DNA of 64,000 bases from Ailanthus altissimus (GCA_946807835.1 OX327702.1:13330001-13394000); one strand, 5' to 3'; counted from the first letter of the stretch, positions 35,751 to 48,612 are shown. Made by a program: numbers and translations. Notes: generated by a model from the letters alone, not told the origin.

Positions 35751-37131
35751 AAAATATATCTTGCAAAACCTCCCAAATTGCAACAATTCGGAAAATAGTA
35801 ACTCACAAACACAATCAAGAAAAATTTGAAAAGAGCCTTAGCATAATCAAAGAGGATGAACTCTTCAACTCCCAATCTTTCTTGCTCATTCTAGAATGTG
35901 AACCTAAACTCCAAGGAATATCAAGTAACTATTGTAGAAGTTAGTTTTACACTCGCAGTCAGTAGGCTAAAGTTCAATTAACACCTCTCCTTCAGGCCAT
36001 TCATGGACACTAAATAACTCATTCTTCAACAGCATCTCTATAGGGATGCAGTCATTTTCCATCTGAGAATTTGAAGAATGCTTACGTCATCCCTCTTAAT
36101 TGCATATAGCCACTTGGCAAGGAATATACTTTCATATATTCATATCTACAAACATATAAGTACGAGTTTATTACAGTTTTCTGGGCTTACTTATTAAAGG
36201 ATAAAATTTCGTGTACAATAGAGTGATTAAAATGTCCCATATCTACTAACATATAAGTATGAGTTTATTACAGTTTTTTGGGCTTACTTATTAAAGGATA
36301 AAATTTCGTGTACAATAGAGTGATTAAAATGTCCTGTTTCAGTAGGGGAACACGTGCAAAGTAATCACACTTGGAAGGCGAATGAAACCCGTGGAGAATA
36401 AATGAATATTCCTTATATAGTAGTTTAGTTTGCTTTCATTCACGATAAAGTTGTGGCCAATTTTGCATCACCCATCTAATGCCATTGATTGCGCACTCCC
36501 AGCATAAAGAACCCTACGAGTACTTGTTAAAGGCTGAAATATCGTCTCCAAGCTTTAATTGTTTTGGTCCAAATTCTTCGAATCAACTTTATCGAAAAGA
36601 GTTCGCTCTAATAAAAGAACTAGCGCCAACATCGCGACGTTAACATCATTCTAAAAAATGAAAGGTGTATCTGTAAACACATCTTTTAAGTCCCTGACTT
36701 TCTTATAGTCATCCTTGCACATAAAGTGCATAGTAACACAGCTTTGCTGAAGTCTAGTACTAAAGTGATTGTCTATCTTAGCATGGGGTCCAGAATGTAG
36801 TCCTGTGATAAGAACAAATTCTTACTGTGAAAATTAACAATGTCTGCCACCGATCATGAACCACATCTTGTCACGTTCTTCATCATGACTTTTCTCAGAA
36901 GTACATTGTGCACAAGCTGCCCCTGGAAACCATAATATACAATGTAAGGAAATAGTCGAAGCATGTTTCACGAAACTTTGCCAATTGGTTTTTTGTTAGT
37001 TGGCTTTTGATCATGTCCATTGTTCATATCTTAAACATGCACATTATTCATTCGTGGTAGTAGTCTAATTAGGATGCTTTGAAAGTTTACTTCAAGTGTT
37101 GGTGGCTGCTCATCTTGTCGTAATAAACTAA
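35751..37131 (+). other. Gene-poor segment with one tandem duplication
   Basis: I see no gene. The left part may continue the Tat antisense ORF (short minus-strand frame 35875-35681), but I cannot support it. Positions 36141-36334 are a tandem duplication. The remainder has no retroelement motif that I recognise and may be older or low-copy DNA. Confidence 0.4.
36141..36334 (+). repeat. 97-bp tandem duplication
   Basis: Units 36141-36237 and 36238-36334, both starting CATATCTAC and ending AAAATGTCC, with three differences visible. Recent duplication by slippage or unequal exchange. Confidence 0.92.
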
Positions 37132-37443
37132 CTGTTGAGAAATAAACTTTAATTTGGTCTAAAAATGTATGGGTTCATCAATTTGAGCCCAAATCGATCT
37201 ATGTCCAATTGGGGTTTATAGAATTAATAAGTTGTTGTTTGTGTTAACAGTACTTATTTAATGGAAGATGTGATTAATGAATTAGTTTAGAGTTATAGTG
37301 TGAAACTCTTCCTCTATCACTATATATAAGGGCGAGTTTTTTTGTGAAATTTTATAACAAGCCATCTTGAGAAATTAATAAAAGACATTATCTAAAAATC
37401 CTATCCTCTTTCTAATCATTTCTCTCCCTAAAATAACCTAAAC
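37132..37443 (+). mobile_element. Possible short LTR or promoter segment
   Basis: TGTTGAGAAATAAAC at the left and TAACCTAAACA at the right could be LTR ends. Between them are a TATA box TATATATAAG (37321-37330) and an AATAAAAG signal at about 37377, arranged as in a U3-R-U5. No clear target duplication (CTAAC versus CTATA). A genuine old promoter is the alternative. Confidence 0.35.
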
Positions 37444-40096
37444 ACTATACTCCTTTTCCAACATGAACATTATTGTATGGACATGGGAACTGCTTAACCT
37501 ACATGCCTACATGTAACGCAAATAACAACCCTAAAAACAACAACAGTTTAAATGGTTCATTATTTACATATATGCAGCCATTTAGGCTTCCAATAACACC
37601 TACAGTGATAAAACCTTTTTCATTTTTTGAAGATACATGCTTGGAAACTAGGATTTATGTCTAGTATACATCAATACAAGAAATGTATGTGTTTGCTCAT
37701 ATAATGAAATATGCTAAAATACAATAAAAGAAATAATAGAAGCAATATGTGAGTCATACAACCAATCAGATCATGTGATGTTTCCTCACTGCTTGTAAGA
37801 CGTTGTGGTTGCATTATGCCAATGAAAATAGTTTGATAACTATTATCATTGAAATTGAAAACAACATCAACTTCGGTGGTTGCTTTACTGTACAAGGAAA
37901 TGAATGCCTTGAATGGTTGACTGAATAATTTGGGGAGTATGTATACGAAAAAGGACTTAAAGGTCTCCCAATATTTAGAAGATCTGTGGTATGTGATGCA
38001 CTCCCATAAAAATTGCAATTCACTTGTCTTCTTAAGTCATCTAATTGCAAATAAGTTGTCAAAAAGGTACTAATGGCAAATAAGTTGTAAATAATCATTT
38101 TGAGATAAAATAATGCTGCACATCCCAAATTTGTATCCCAAATTTACAAACACGTGTATACAAATAACATAAAACCCACCTGCTTAATAAAGGCATCACA
38201 TATGCTAAAGAAACAAAACAAATTACGGCGTCAAATATCATCACCCTATTTTTGCTTACAACATATATCATTCCCTGTGCGTGTTAAACCAGTTCCTAAT
38301 CTAAATTAAAAAATCAAAATGTTTAAAATAAATCAGAAAAACAAAAAAGAGGATTCTAACATGAACGGCATTTATTATTGGTGGCCTTAATGTGAAATCA
38401 AATAAATGGACACCTAATGAACGTTAATTTAGGCAAAAAAAGAGTAGTCTAGTCAACCTTATCATCAAAAAGTGTAATCATGTGGCTGTCGCTGACCTCA
38501 TCCACATTGGATTGTTTGCATATAGTATGGCTATGTACATGTATGGCTAGGATTAATTTGTGCCACTGGCAACTCCAGTCGTAGCCAATGGCTAACCCAG
38601 AAGTTTACAAAATAGCCATTCTATCAATAAATAATAAGTGTTTAATACAGTCAATCATGCCTCAAAAATTTTGGATCTCAAGTGTTACAATATATGTGAG
38701 GACGCCAAGAACAACATTCAATATAAGAAAATGTTACATTTAAAGTAAGTATACATTTCAAATAATGTGGTAATACTAGTTCGAATGTAATATAGTATGA
38801 TAGAGGAGCTCGCTTGTAGAGAAAGGTATATAGATATAGGACCTAAAATGAAAAGCTCGCATCTTCATATATATGAAAATGTTACATTTGAAGCAAATTG
38901 TACATTTAAAATAATGTTGTAATACTAGTTCATCTATAATATAGTACGATATAGGAGCTCACTTGTCGACAAAGGTATTGATATAGGATCTAAAATGAAA
39001 AGCTCAAATCTTCATGGGCAAATTGTAATGCATTATTGCAATTAGTGGAAGTGTTTAAAATATGATTTGGCTAAGATATGGAGTGAGTTAAATATATTTG
39101 GTATTAAACATATCTTAAATTGAAAATGGAATGGTATTATATGTTGCAATGTGTTGTAATAGTATGAAGTATCGGTGTAAAAATGTACACGAAGTGGAGA
39201 GATTCAGGAAAACTATTATGGTAACAAATGAAAGAGTATGTATAATTCAAACCAAAAAGTCATCAAAGTATAATTTGTGCCAACTTTAGGGGTGACAGTG
39301 TTAATATCTCCATGGAAATTTTGCTACACTGTAAGGGTTTATTTTTCAAATTCATTAGTAGTGAGGTAATTGGAAAAATATAATTATCCACTAACAAATG
39401 CCGCAACTATCACATTTTATGATGTCAAATCGTATCTAGCAATTAAATGCATTTTATGAGTTAGAAATGATATGCCATCTAAGATATCCCATGCATGTCG
39501 AGGAAGTATGCATGGAATTAACTTCTGCCAATGTAACATTAAGTGATGTTATAAGGTGCAACAGTTACAGAAAGACCAGTATTGTGTGCCACTCAAAGTC
39601 ATGCAATTTACAACTGTTGTATGCGTAATAAGTCTTTGGTGTTAGACATTAGACAATCTGTATGCTTTTATACATGTTAATATTATAAATGGATTAAGTT
39701 GCACACCATCTTATTTATGAATTTATTTTAATTTGTACAAGATATTTTTTAATATTTTCTTGTATGGTCTTGTAATGTATTGTACTGTCAAATTGTTGGT
39801 GCATTGATTCTATTTTTTTTTACAAGACTTCATTTTTTATAGTCTTGTATAGTCGGGTGTAATCTTCTACTATCATACTTTTTACAAGACTTCGTTAGGG
39901 ATGGCAGCAGATCGAGTTTGAGACGGATACCTTTAAACCTGCATCCACTTCAAAATAAAATATCAAATCCTTCCTAAACCCGTTGTAGGTTTGGAGTTTC
40001 ATTACTAAACCTGCTTTAGTAGAAATGTATTTTTTACTAAACCCACAACGAGCTATAAGTGGATATTAAATGGATTATAAATTAATACAATTAAGA
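37444..40096 (+). other. Gene-poor AT-rich segment
   Basis: No gene recognised. Overlapping minus-strand frames at 38128-37671 (104 and 115 codons) match nothing I know. A tandem near-duplicate lies at 38727-39020. Around 39897-40060 the sequence GGGATGGCAGCAGATCGAG and the following ACC.AAACC words resemble a dispersed plant repeat whose CG sites have decayed. Confidence 0.4.
38727..39020 (+). repeat. Imperfect tandem duplication, about 147 bp unit
   Basis: Copies 38727-38873 and 38874-39020 share GAAAATGTTACATTT..., GTAATACTAGTTC, ATAGTA.GATA.AGGAGCTC.CTTGT and CTAAAATGAAAAGCTC...ATCTTCAT. Differences are scattered, so the event is older than the duplication at 36141. Confidence 0.8.
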
Positions 40097-40917
40097 TGAT
40101 GTGAACCTCATAAAGAAAAGTGAGACCTAATGCTCAACGAGGTTCCTTTGCCAAGGATCTTTCTAATTCAGATTCACAAAACAAACAAAAAGATAAGGAC
40201 CTTGACTAGTTGTCTACAAAGAGATAAGAACCAAAGGTATAAAGAAATTAAGATAGACGCCACACTAAAAAAAGATAAGAAAGATTGAGAGTGATAAGTT
40301 AATGATGAACGCCACAAAATGAAATCTTGATAAGTTCTAAAAGTTTCTTTAAAGAACTAAGAGAAAACTTAAACTATTATTAAAATTAAAACTTTGAAGT
40401 CCCCTTACAGTTACAAGGCTTTATATAGCCAATTCACCAAGAGCATAAAAGGAATAAAATAAATCAAATCGTAGGTCATAGTAAGAATTGATTACAAAAA
40501 GAGGAAATAAATAACAAGAATATTAAAGAAACAAATATTCTTGTATCCTGATTTCTAAAGATAACCTAGAAATAAAAAAAGTAAATAAAGAAATAATAAT
40601 CTAATAAAGTCGTGTTAACAGTTATGTGTGAACAGTAATGCTAAATCTTTCTTCCTAAATCGATTGTGATAGATCTTCCTTCCTGAATTGATTATACTAC
40701 ATTTTGTTCTTTATGTAAATTACTCCAGATCACTTAAAAAAACTTCAATTACATTGATAAAGCATTGATCATGTTGAATACTCAATTTGATCTAAATAGT
40801 GTCTTAAACAAAGCATGAATTTAAGATATGTTCAATTAGCCCATTTAATGCTTATTTCATTGGATCCCGTGGATGCTCAACGGATCTTATTAAGCTTTGA
40901 AAACCTGATTCACATCA
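40097..40917 (-). mobile_element. 3' LTR of minus-strand Ty3 element
   Basis: Begins TGATGTGAACCTCATAAAG and ends TGATTCACATCA. It is homologous to the right LTR (47508-47574 plus 52861-53509). A solo Copia LTR inserted exactly at its right end. Confidence 0.85.
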
Positions 40918-42527
40918 TGTTAGAATTTGTGCTTAAGTATGATCCTTTTATGTATGAATATATTTTTAATATTTATACTAGTATTATCATTTCATTAAAT
41001 CGTTAATTATATTTTATATATGGTAAGATGCTTATAATGTTTCAGTCATTATATGATCTCAAAGAGTTCAGATATAGTTTAAATGAGTTAGATCAGTGAT
41101 ATGAATTAGCAACGCTGAAAGTTATAAATGCTAAGAGTTATAAATACTAAGAGTTATAAATACTAAGAGTTGGCATTGATAAGAGTTATCAAGTTATAAG
41201 AGTTAGCGATATCTAAAGAGTTAGAGCCTTATCCGAAATGAGACAAAGACTTGAGAATATATTAGTAATGACGTAGTTACAACAAGTTGTAAATAGTTAC
41301 AAATAGTGCTAGAAAATGTCATTGGAAAAAGAGTTTAACCCTAAGGATAAATAATATCACAAAAGTTTTTGCAAATATTATTTATTGAAATATAATTCTA
41401 GAGATAAGCTTTCGGTTGGACATATGGAGATTTGACGGTGTTGATCTATATCTCAGCTCTACCCGAATATAATTGATGAAGGGATTATACGAATATATTA
41501 TAACCTCAACTTGTATGGTCTAACACACCGCTTTGTAATATCTGTAACGTGTGTGTGGGACATTATTCACAGACATATGGAGGAGTTCTATATGATAATT
41601 TGGGCGTTGACCTAGAGAGTATCAAAATATGAAGTGTACTCATTGTGCACTGGAGTAGCATTATGGATTGAATAATTTCATCCTATAAATTCTAGTAAAC
41701 CAAAAATATATTTAAGGGTTTCTCGAGTTATACACTTGTCTAGACTTAAATACTAAGTACATAATTTAGTTAGTTAACAAGAGTTATTAACTAATTAAAT
41801 ATTGACAAGTGGCACAATTTTGTTCCATGAATTATTTCACCATGGATTCACCTATTAACCATGTTAATTAAATCAAATAAGGTAAAAATTAATTATTCAA
41901 ATAACTTTTGAATATTTGAATAAATATTATTTAAATAAATAATAATATTTATTTAGTTATTTATTATTTTGGTTTAGGTGGGAGACATATACTAATTAAG
42001 TATAATTGCCACCTACTTGTATAGTGCTTAACACACCTAAACATTATTTTGAATAATTGATTAACAAAGTGGTGAAGCAAAAAATGTTCATGGTGAGAGG
42101 GATTAGAAGAGAATTTGGTTTCTGAGAGTTTTTCTTTAAAAAAAGGGTTGTGAGAAAAATTAGAGAAAAAGAAAAAGAAATTCCTCTTATTTTTCTTTCA
42201 AGAAACAAAAAACTTGTTACTGAAAATTCAATTGCTGCTATCTTAATATCCCAATCCCACCAGATTGTTATGAACTAGAATTGAACAATAGAGCACTTTA
42301 CGGTGAACTCAAAGTTGGAGTTAGGAAGAATCTAGAATTTAAAATCTTCACTGAAGGTCATCAAATGTATGTTTCTATAATCTTAAGTTATTAATGATTT
42401 AAGTTATATATGTATATGTTGATTACATGCTTAATTTTGCTATGAAATTCATGTATATGATATATGTATTTAGCTTTTTTTTTAACATGTGTACAATCAC
42501 ATGCATACACCTTAAAACACGTTAACA
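40918..42527 (+). mobile_element. Solo Copia-family LTR (1.61 kb) at a Ty3 LTR border
   Basis: Begins TGTTAGAATTTGTGC and ends CACGTTAACA, with flanks CATCA (40913-40917) and TATCA (42528-42532), a duplication with one change. It is shorter than its relatives because the middle (about 0.6 kb) is deleted near 41330. A tandem ATAAATACTAAGAGTT motif lies at 41121-41200. Confidence 0.88.
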
Positions 42528-42532
42528 TATCA

Positions 42533-42545
42533 TTCTCTCCCTCTT
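42533..42545 (-). other. Polypurine tract of the minus-strand Ty3 element
   Basis: The plus strand TTCTCTCCCTCTT is AAGAGGGAGAGAA on the element's sense strand, immediately before its 3' LTR; plus-strand DNA synthesis would start here. Confidence 0.75.
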
Positions 42546-42568
42546 GAAAATAATTTGTCCTAAAACCT

Positions 42569-42751
42569 TCACTTAAAATTAAAAATAGACAAATTAGCAA
42601 CATTAAAGCTTTCACTTACATTATACTCACCTAGAAGCTTTAACTTGAAGGCATTGTCATTGATCTTTTCAATCACTTGAAATGGTCCATCTCTCATTAG
42701 AAGTAATTTAGAAAGCCTTTGAATGAGAAATCGTTCATTCCTCATATGCAA
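42569..42751 (-). pseudogene. Ty3 integrase C-terminus
   Basis: Minus-strand frame reading MHMRNERFLIQRLSKLLL, then RDGPFQVIEKINDNAFKLKL, GEYNVSESFNVANLSIF. This is the conserved GPF.V..KINDNAYK..LP..Y.VS..FNV.DL end of tRNA-Met-primed Ty3 elements, which helps bind DNA or chromatin at the target. The rest of integrase and RNase H is missing: the Athila solo LTR at 42753 follows, and beyond it the sequence resumes in reverse transcriptase. The LTR is flanked by a clean duplication, so the integrase deletion predates it or happened separately. Confidence 0.92.
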
Positions 42752-42752
42752 C

Positions 42753-44307
42753 TGTTTACGCTCAAAATATAACGCGGCTATCGCAGTATAGATTGAGGTG
42801 TCGATCCCACGAGGAAGCTCTTAGTAAAATAGGTTAGTGAAGTAAAATATTAAAGCAGTAGCAAAGGGTTAATTGATTTAAACGGATGAGATAGAATTGT
42901 CTATGAATTGAGGAAAATGTCTTATGATGATTTAAGCAAGGCTTTGAGAATCACAATTATGCTTTATAAATCTACTCTATACTTTGATTCGATATTTATA
43001 ACTCAACTGAAAGTTTCACATCCCAAACAATCAATCGGAAGGTATGTAATATATAGCACATTTGATAACACATGTATTTGATTTAGTTAAACTCTTTGCA
43101 AGCATTAACACACATCATGTTATTTATACAAGTTATCTAAGATCGACAATATATCATTTTGACAATATTGCAGTAAAAGATTAACTTGAATATCAAACAT
43201 TTATTGCCCTTACATGTTATCCAAGATCGACAATATATCAAATTGACAATAGTGCAGTAAAAGATTAACATATAAAACAATATAACCAGTAACAATTATA
43301 AATCAACATGAATCACATAAGAAAAGCATGACTGAACATATATGAGACATGAGAATTATAACCTCTGGATTATAGAAAATAAAATAGATAAGAGTTTAAT
43401 CAAAACCAAACTTACAACATTTATAGCTCTTGACACCGAATCAAAGCATGGAAGTAGATTTACTACACATAAAAGTTCATCTTTTAGCCTTGCTAGGAAC
43501 TCTAGCCTAAATTACAATACATGTTAATGAGAATAAAAGAAGAGAGAAATTTTTTATTAAAAACGTCCTAAGGGTCTCCTTATATAGGCAATGAATGGAC
43601 ATATGTCATGGATGACATCAATCTTCAATAATTTTAAGCCAATAACTCGTGTATCCACTTGCAGCACATTTTTGATAATGTAAATAATCAATTCAGCTTC
43701 TGTAGCCGACATAAAAGTTGTAGAATTTTGACTCTTCTTTCCATAGGCACTGATTTCATGCAAATTGGATGAGTATCCAATGAGATATGAGCAAAATTCT
43801 AAAGATACATCAGAATTCGGCCAACAACCATTTTACCCACTTGCAATGCGATTTGGTCCATGATAACGGCTGATTTGGACTTTACCATAAACATACGAGT
43901 TGTTGATAGTAAAGTCAGAAATTCACAGCTTCAAGAATTATACCAATTGAGTACGTATTTTGTGAGATACGGTCCAAATACGTGAATTGGGTCAAGCTGG
44001 GTAAGAGTTGTAGTCCGATTCTGTTGTATCTCAATTTTTGGCCCATAACATGTTGGATTTGGCTTTTCCACTATTCTTCAAATTTGTGTAAGATTGAGTC
44101 ATGTTGCACCAGGTTCAAGAATTTCTTCATTTCGATTTCTACATTGAGAGTTATGTCCAGTTTACCTAAACCTGTCCAAATAACATTCATTAATCACAAT
44201 TTAAGGAGAACACTTTATTTCAAGCTAAAAATACAGAAAACACTAAAATTAGTGACATTAAATGGTGATTGAATCTCTTAACAACATGCATTTTCATGTG
44301 TTCATCA
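42753..44307 (-). mobile_element. Solo Athila LTR with perfect GCAAC duplication (1,555 bp)
   Basis: Plus strand starts TGTTTACGCTCAAAATATAA and ends ATGTGTTCATCA. GCAAC flanks it at 42748-42752 and 44308-44312. Complete, and the best reference for this LTR. Frames at 43342, 43557 and 43982 lie inside it and are not genes. Confidence 0.95.
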
Positions 44308-44312
44308 GCAAC

Positions 44313-44830
44313 CAAACTCAATCACCAAACTCAAATATAACTTTTTTGAACCTTAATGAGCCAATAACCTAATTAGCTAATTTTATTTTATTAAAACATC
44401 TAAAACAAGTTTTAAATTTTCAATATGCTCATCTAAGTTTTTGCTATAAATAAGAATATCATCAAATTATATAACCACAAATTTATCAATAAAAACACGT
44501 AAAACATGATTCATTAATCTTATGAAAGTACTAGGTGCATTAGTTAATCCAAACAATCAACTAACGATTCATAGTTTTCTCATCCTAATCTAATGAAATC
44601 CATTCTCAAGATAAATTTTGGTAAAAATACAAGAACTATGTAGTTCATCAAGTATGTCATCTAATCTAATACTGAGGTGTCTATACTTTACATTGATATT
44701 GTTGATGGCACGGTAATCAATATACATCCTTCATGACCCATTCTTCTTAGGCATAAACAATACTAGAACCACACAAGGACTCATGCTTTCATGCATATAC
44801 CTCTTCTCTGTGAGTTTACTAACCTATTTT
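44313..44830 (-). pseudogene. Ty3 reverse transcriptase (minus-strand element)
   Basis: In broken minus-strand frames I read [20 protein letters not shown] around 44480-44400 (the family YFDDILIYSK catalytic box, with a stop replacing the residue before F). Leftover thumb and palm segments lie at 44500-44760 (MR/LMN and SKIDL-like stretches, and MKNG-like near 44745). RT would copy the element RNA; multiple stops make this copy dead. Confidence 0.82.
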
Positions 44831-44874
44831 TGAAGTTTCTTTGTTTCTTCTGGATTGCTTCTATAGGCTCCTAT

Positions 44875-45640
44875 CTAGAATTGATGCTTCGAGTATAAAG
44901 CCATTTGATACTCAATTCCCCTTATTGGTGGGAAACCATTTGGTATATCTTTGAAAAATAAATCATCAAATTCCTGTAAAATAGAAACAATACTAGGAAA
45001 AAAAAGGTCAAGTTCGTTAGTATTAAAATAAGCCTCTTTGTACAAGAGTACAATCATAGGATATTTTGAAAAGGATGCACTCTTCACTTCATTCTCTTTT
45101 TCATATATGCTCAATGTTTTCTTTCATTTCTCTCAATTAAACCCTTAATATTTTTCATCTTTTCACTCATGTTCTCTTCTTTTTCTTCTTGGCCTCTCTC
45201 TTTTTACTCTCATTTGTATGTTTGGCCATTCTTTCTTTTTTTAATTCACTTTTTTTTTGTATTTATCTTTCTTTATTCTCATTTGATCTTCATAAACCTA
45301 TCTATGGGTTAAAGGTATAAGAGTGATTAGTTTTCCCTATTATAAATGTGTATCTATTTCTAAAGCCATCATGCATAGGTACAATGTTACATAAAATATC
45401 CGTGTACTTACTAATAGAGAATGAAACCATCACTTGTTCATTTACCTTAACTTCTCCACATTCATTGAACCATTAAAACTTATATGGCCTTGGATGCTTC
45501 GTAGTAGGTAAATTTAGTTTTTAAACAAAAAATGCGCTAGCTACATTAGTACAACTACCTCCAACAATGATTATACTACATACCTTTTTACTGATGTGGA
45601 ACGTTGTATAGAAAATATTATCACATTATACATCATCATC
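44875..45640 (-). pseudogene. Ty3 protease and PR-RT linker (minus-strand element)
   Basis: Frame 45114-44875 reads PSIVSILQEFDDLFFKDIPN and GFPPIRGIEYQM, the conserved linker before RT (family LLQEFEDVFP...LPP.RGIEHQI). Upstream, near 45610-45540, FHISKKVCSIIIVGGSCTNV is the protease active-site region. The family has IDGGS there, so the catalytic Asp is replaced by Val. Inactive protease. Confidence 0.82.
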
Positions 45641-46740
45641 CTCTTTCATTTACAAACTTAATGCACGCCTAGTAACCATCAACTAGGGACTCTAAGCCAT
45701 CACTGGTATCTTTTAAATGTGGCATAGGCTCATCATTCGACCCGCTTTTAGTTTTAATGACACCATTATCTCATAGAATCATTGTGCGATGATTTGTACA
45801 TTTAGATGTAATATGACCTATCCCCAAACACTTATTAGGCTTTTCATCATTTTTTTCTCTAATTTGGTTTCCATGTTGATGTAGAACCAGAATTCTACCC
45901 AATTCATATAGAACCCTTCCTTTTCAATTATTGCTCTACTTTTATAGCCATGTGTACCACGTCATTCAACTCAACATTTGTAATATTACGATTCAAACTA
46001 ACTAGGAACCATGACATAGTAGCTTCTCGATCCTCCTCCACATTGGCTTGAATCATGGCTATTTCTATCCCCTTATGTTAGTTTGCAACATTTTTAAACT
46101 CTTGAGTAAGACTTTGCAACTTTTAAATAAGTCCCTAAGTAGTGACTTTGAATGAATTGCCTCATCATAATAGCCTTTATCTCTTACCATGTCTCAATGA
46201 TTCTTTCATAATTTTATCTGCTACTTAAAACAAGTTGATCCTACCAAATAATAGCATAGTCAGTAAATTCTATACGACCAACTTTACATTTTTCAATTTG
46301 GAGTAGTTGTGACAATTAAATACGAACTCCATTTTATTCTCCTACTCCAAATATGCTTTAAGATCGTTTTTACCTTGAAAATATAGAATCTTCATCTTAA
46401 TGCTTCCCAAGTTATTTTCAACCCTATCTCCATATCTAACTCCTTTATCTCTATTCTTATGCCCAAATCTGTATAAATTAACAATAGAGGCATGATCATC
46501 TAGGTCATCCCTATAATTCATCTTTATAATCATACCTAAATGGATTCTTCTCTCTTCGTTGCACATTAAGAGCTCTAAGTGGTTGGCCTCTTTGTAAACT
46601 AGATTCAACTTTATCTATTCTCACATTAAACTCATCAAACCTTAATTTCACTTAATTAAAATTTTATTTTAAGGACTTAAAGAAGAGTTTGAAATATTTC
46701 TTTTCCTAAGTATCATTGGATTAGCCTTTATCTTTTTCTT
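45641..46740 (-). pseudogene. Ty3 gag (minus-strand element)
   Basis: The 88-codon frame 46608-46342 ends LGSIKMKILYFQGKNDLKAYLE, the start of the capsid domain (family IK.KIP.F.G..DPE.YLEWE). Further capsid segments in broken frames run to about 45960 (SVDEY- and NGLNREI-type segments are recognisable in the homologous plus-strand copy at 49800-50017). Gag forms the particle; this copy is disrupted throughout. Confidence 0.78.
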
Positions 46741-47493
46741 AAGATGTGTTTAATAACCTACAAACAAAGTTAAAATACCTCACAAACACTCTTTTATATG
46801 TGTTCTCTCAAGACTGATAGCACTCACACTCGTGTTTACTCAAATTTGTTTTTTACCCTATAATGAGCTCACACTGTCTTGTCTTTTTTCACTCTTTAGT
46901 GTTCTTTTTAGTTCTTTATTGAACTTAGCGAACTTAATCAAAATTACCTTGTGACAATTCAAACTCAATAAATCAGATCGCTAAGAATGAGAATGGGTTA
47001 AATGTAAAGAGTATTAAGGTTATAATAGAACAATGCAATAAGAAAACAAAGAAAAAAGAAAATACCAATTTTGATGCAATTAAAGTTGTTGTTTTGTTTT
47101 AGGCTAAATTACTCAAAATGGGCAGAATACACACTTGATGCAACAAAAGTTAAATAACACATAACATTTCAACTAATTCAGAACTTTCTATACTTTTTTT
47201 TAGAACTCAGAATTCATAATAGAAAACCTGAAATTATTTGAATCTAAAAATTTTCTTTTCAATACTATTTTTTATGATTTTAATTTTTTTCTATTCTTTT
47301 TTTTTTTTTACTTATATGTAATGATAAGTAACATAAATGGAATGAATTAGGGTGAAGAAATAGGTAAATTTTAGGGACAAAATGAAATAACGATGATAGG
47401 TTATGGATTCTAGGGACTAAACAAAGGCTTTGGATTTGACAGAAAGAATAAACGATGAAAATAAAAGATAGATCAACTTGATTTAAAACCTAA

Positions 47494-47505
47494 GCTCTGA
47501 TACCA
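47494..47505 (-). other. Primer-binding site, initiator tRNA-Met (minus-strand Ty3)
   Basis: GCTCTGATACCA, exact complement of TGGTATCAGAGC, two bases before the LTR start TGATATGG at 47508. Positions 46741-47493 to the left are AT-rich leader without a frame. Confidence 0.95.
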
Positions 47506-47574
47506 ATTGATATGGATCTCACATAAAAAGTGAGACTCGACGCTCAACGAGGTTTCTTTACCTAGGATCGTTCT

Positions 47575-48612
47575 TGATGCAAACAAAGCTGCACAGCCTG
47601 TACACATACAAGAAAATTAACTCACACATGGGCATAGAGGTACTAGTGAGACTTGTAGGCTTAGAGGGACTCAAGGCCAACAATCACATGATCCACTAAG
47701 TTTTTCAAGTAGGCCAATCACAAGACTTAGAGCCAAACATTTTAAAGAAGCATTAAATGGGTTGATTCAACAAATTAGTGAAATAGCAAACACATAGAAG
47801 CTTGGCATAAGCTTAAACACTTTTCAAATAAGTCCAAATTAAATTCAAGGGAACTTAATCACTGTGATTAAGGTTCTAGAAGAGTCAAATTGAATATCTA
47901 CACAACTTTCGAAGGCCCAAGATATTAATTTCAATTTTGAATTTCATAAAAGTAGATTTTGTTGGAGGTTAAATTGCTTTACAAATTCTGGAATAAGTTT
48001 TATAAACACATGTTTCTAAGCTTTCTAGAGAAAGTTAAGAAGGAAAGTAAGACATTAAGTAGATGAAACTTGACATCTTTGTTGAAATTGAAGACTTTTC
48101 TTTCCAAGTCAAGACTTAGGAATATGTTTGTTGAATTAGTAAAAATTATGTTAGAATTTTGTAATTGCATTTGTTGTGTTAGTTGTAATTGTAGACTTTT
48201 GAGTATGATTGTAGCTATAGTTTGTTGATTATTAGTTGTATTTTTAGACTTTGAGTGTGAGGGTAGTTGTAAGTTTGAATTTGTAACTTGACATCTCATA
48301 TGGTCTCTATAAATACCATGGGGATTGAAAGATTATGAATATAGAATTCAAAAAATAAAATTAGAGAGCTTTTGTATTCTTCTTTCACTCTTGAAAGAAC
48401 TTTAACTTATCAAGATTATTCTTGTAGTGTTCAAACAATCGAACTTATCACCTTGATTTTTTAGTGTCCTTGGGTTTCTTGGTGTGGCATCCCCTATTCT
48501 GCGTAGTCTTGGTTCTTGCCTTGCTATGTCAATGGTCAAGATTCATTAAACTTGCGTCTTGAAGATCTTAGGGTTCAATTTCACATTTTGGTGTTGGGTT
48601 TCGTCAAATCAT
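47575..48612 (+). mobile_element. Probable 5' LTR of a plus-strand Ty3 element
   Basis: Starts TGATGCAAACAAAGC; near 48612-48640 a decayed PBS-like word (TTGGTGAGGTTCTCAAAGC) is followed by CTTTGGTTTCAAGACAAGTT, which matches the leader of the minus-strand relative. TATA-like TATAAATA lies at 48308-48315. The left border could instead belong to the LTR that ends at 52860 (TTGCATCA is the inverted repeat of TGATGCAA). Confidence 0.55.

Noticed and set aside
37671..38128. Two overlapping minus-strand frames of 104 and 115 codons
   Set aside because: No recognisable domain, mutually overlapping, and AT-rich composition; I could not support either as a gene.
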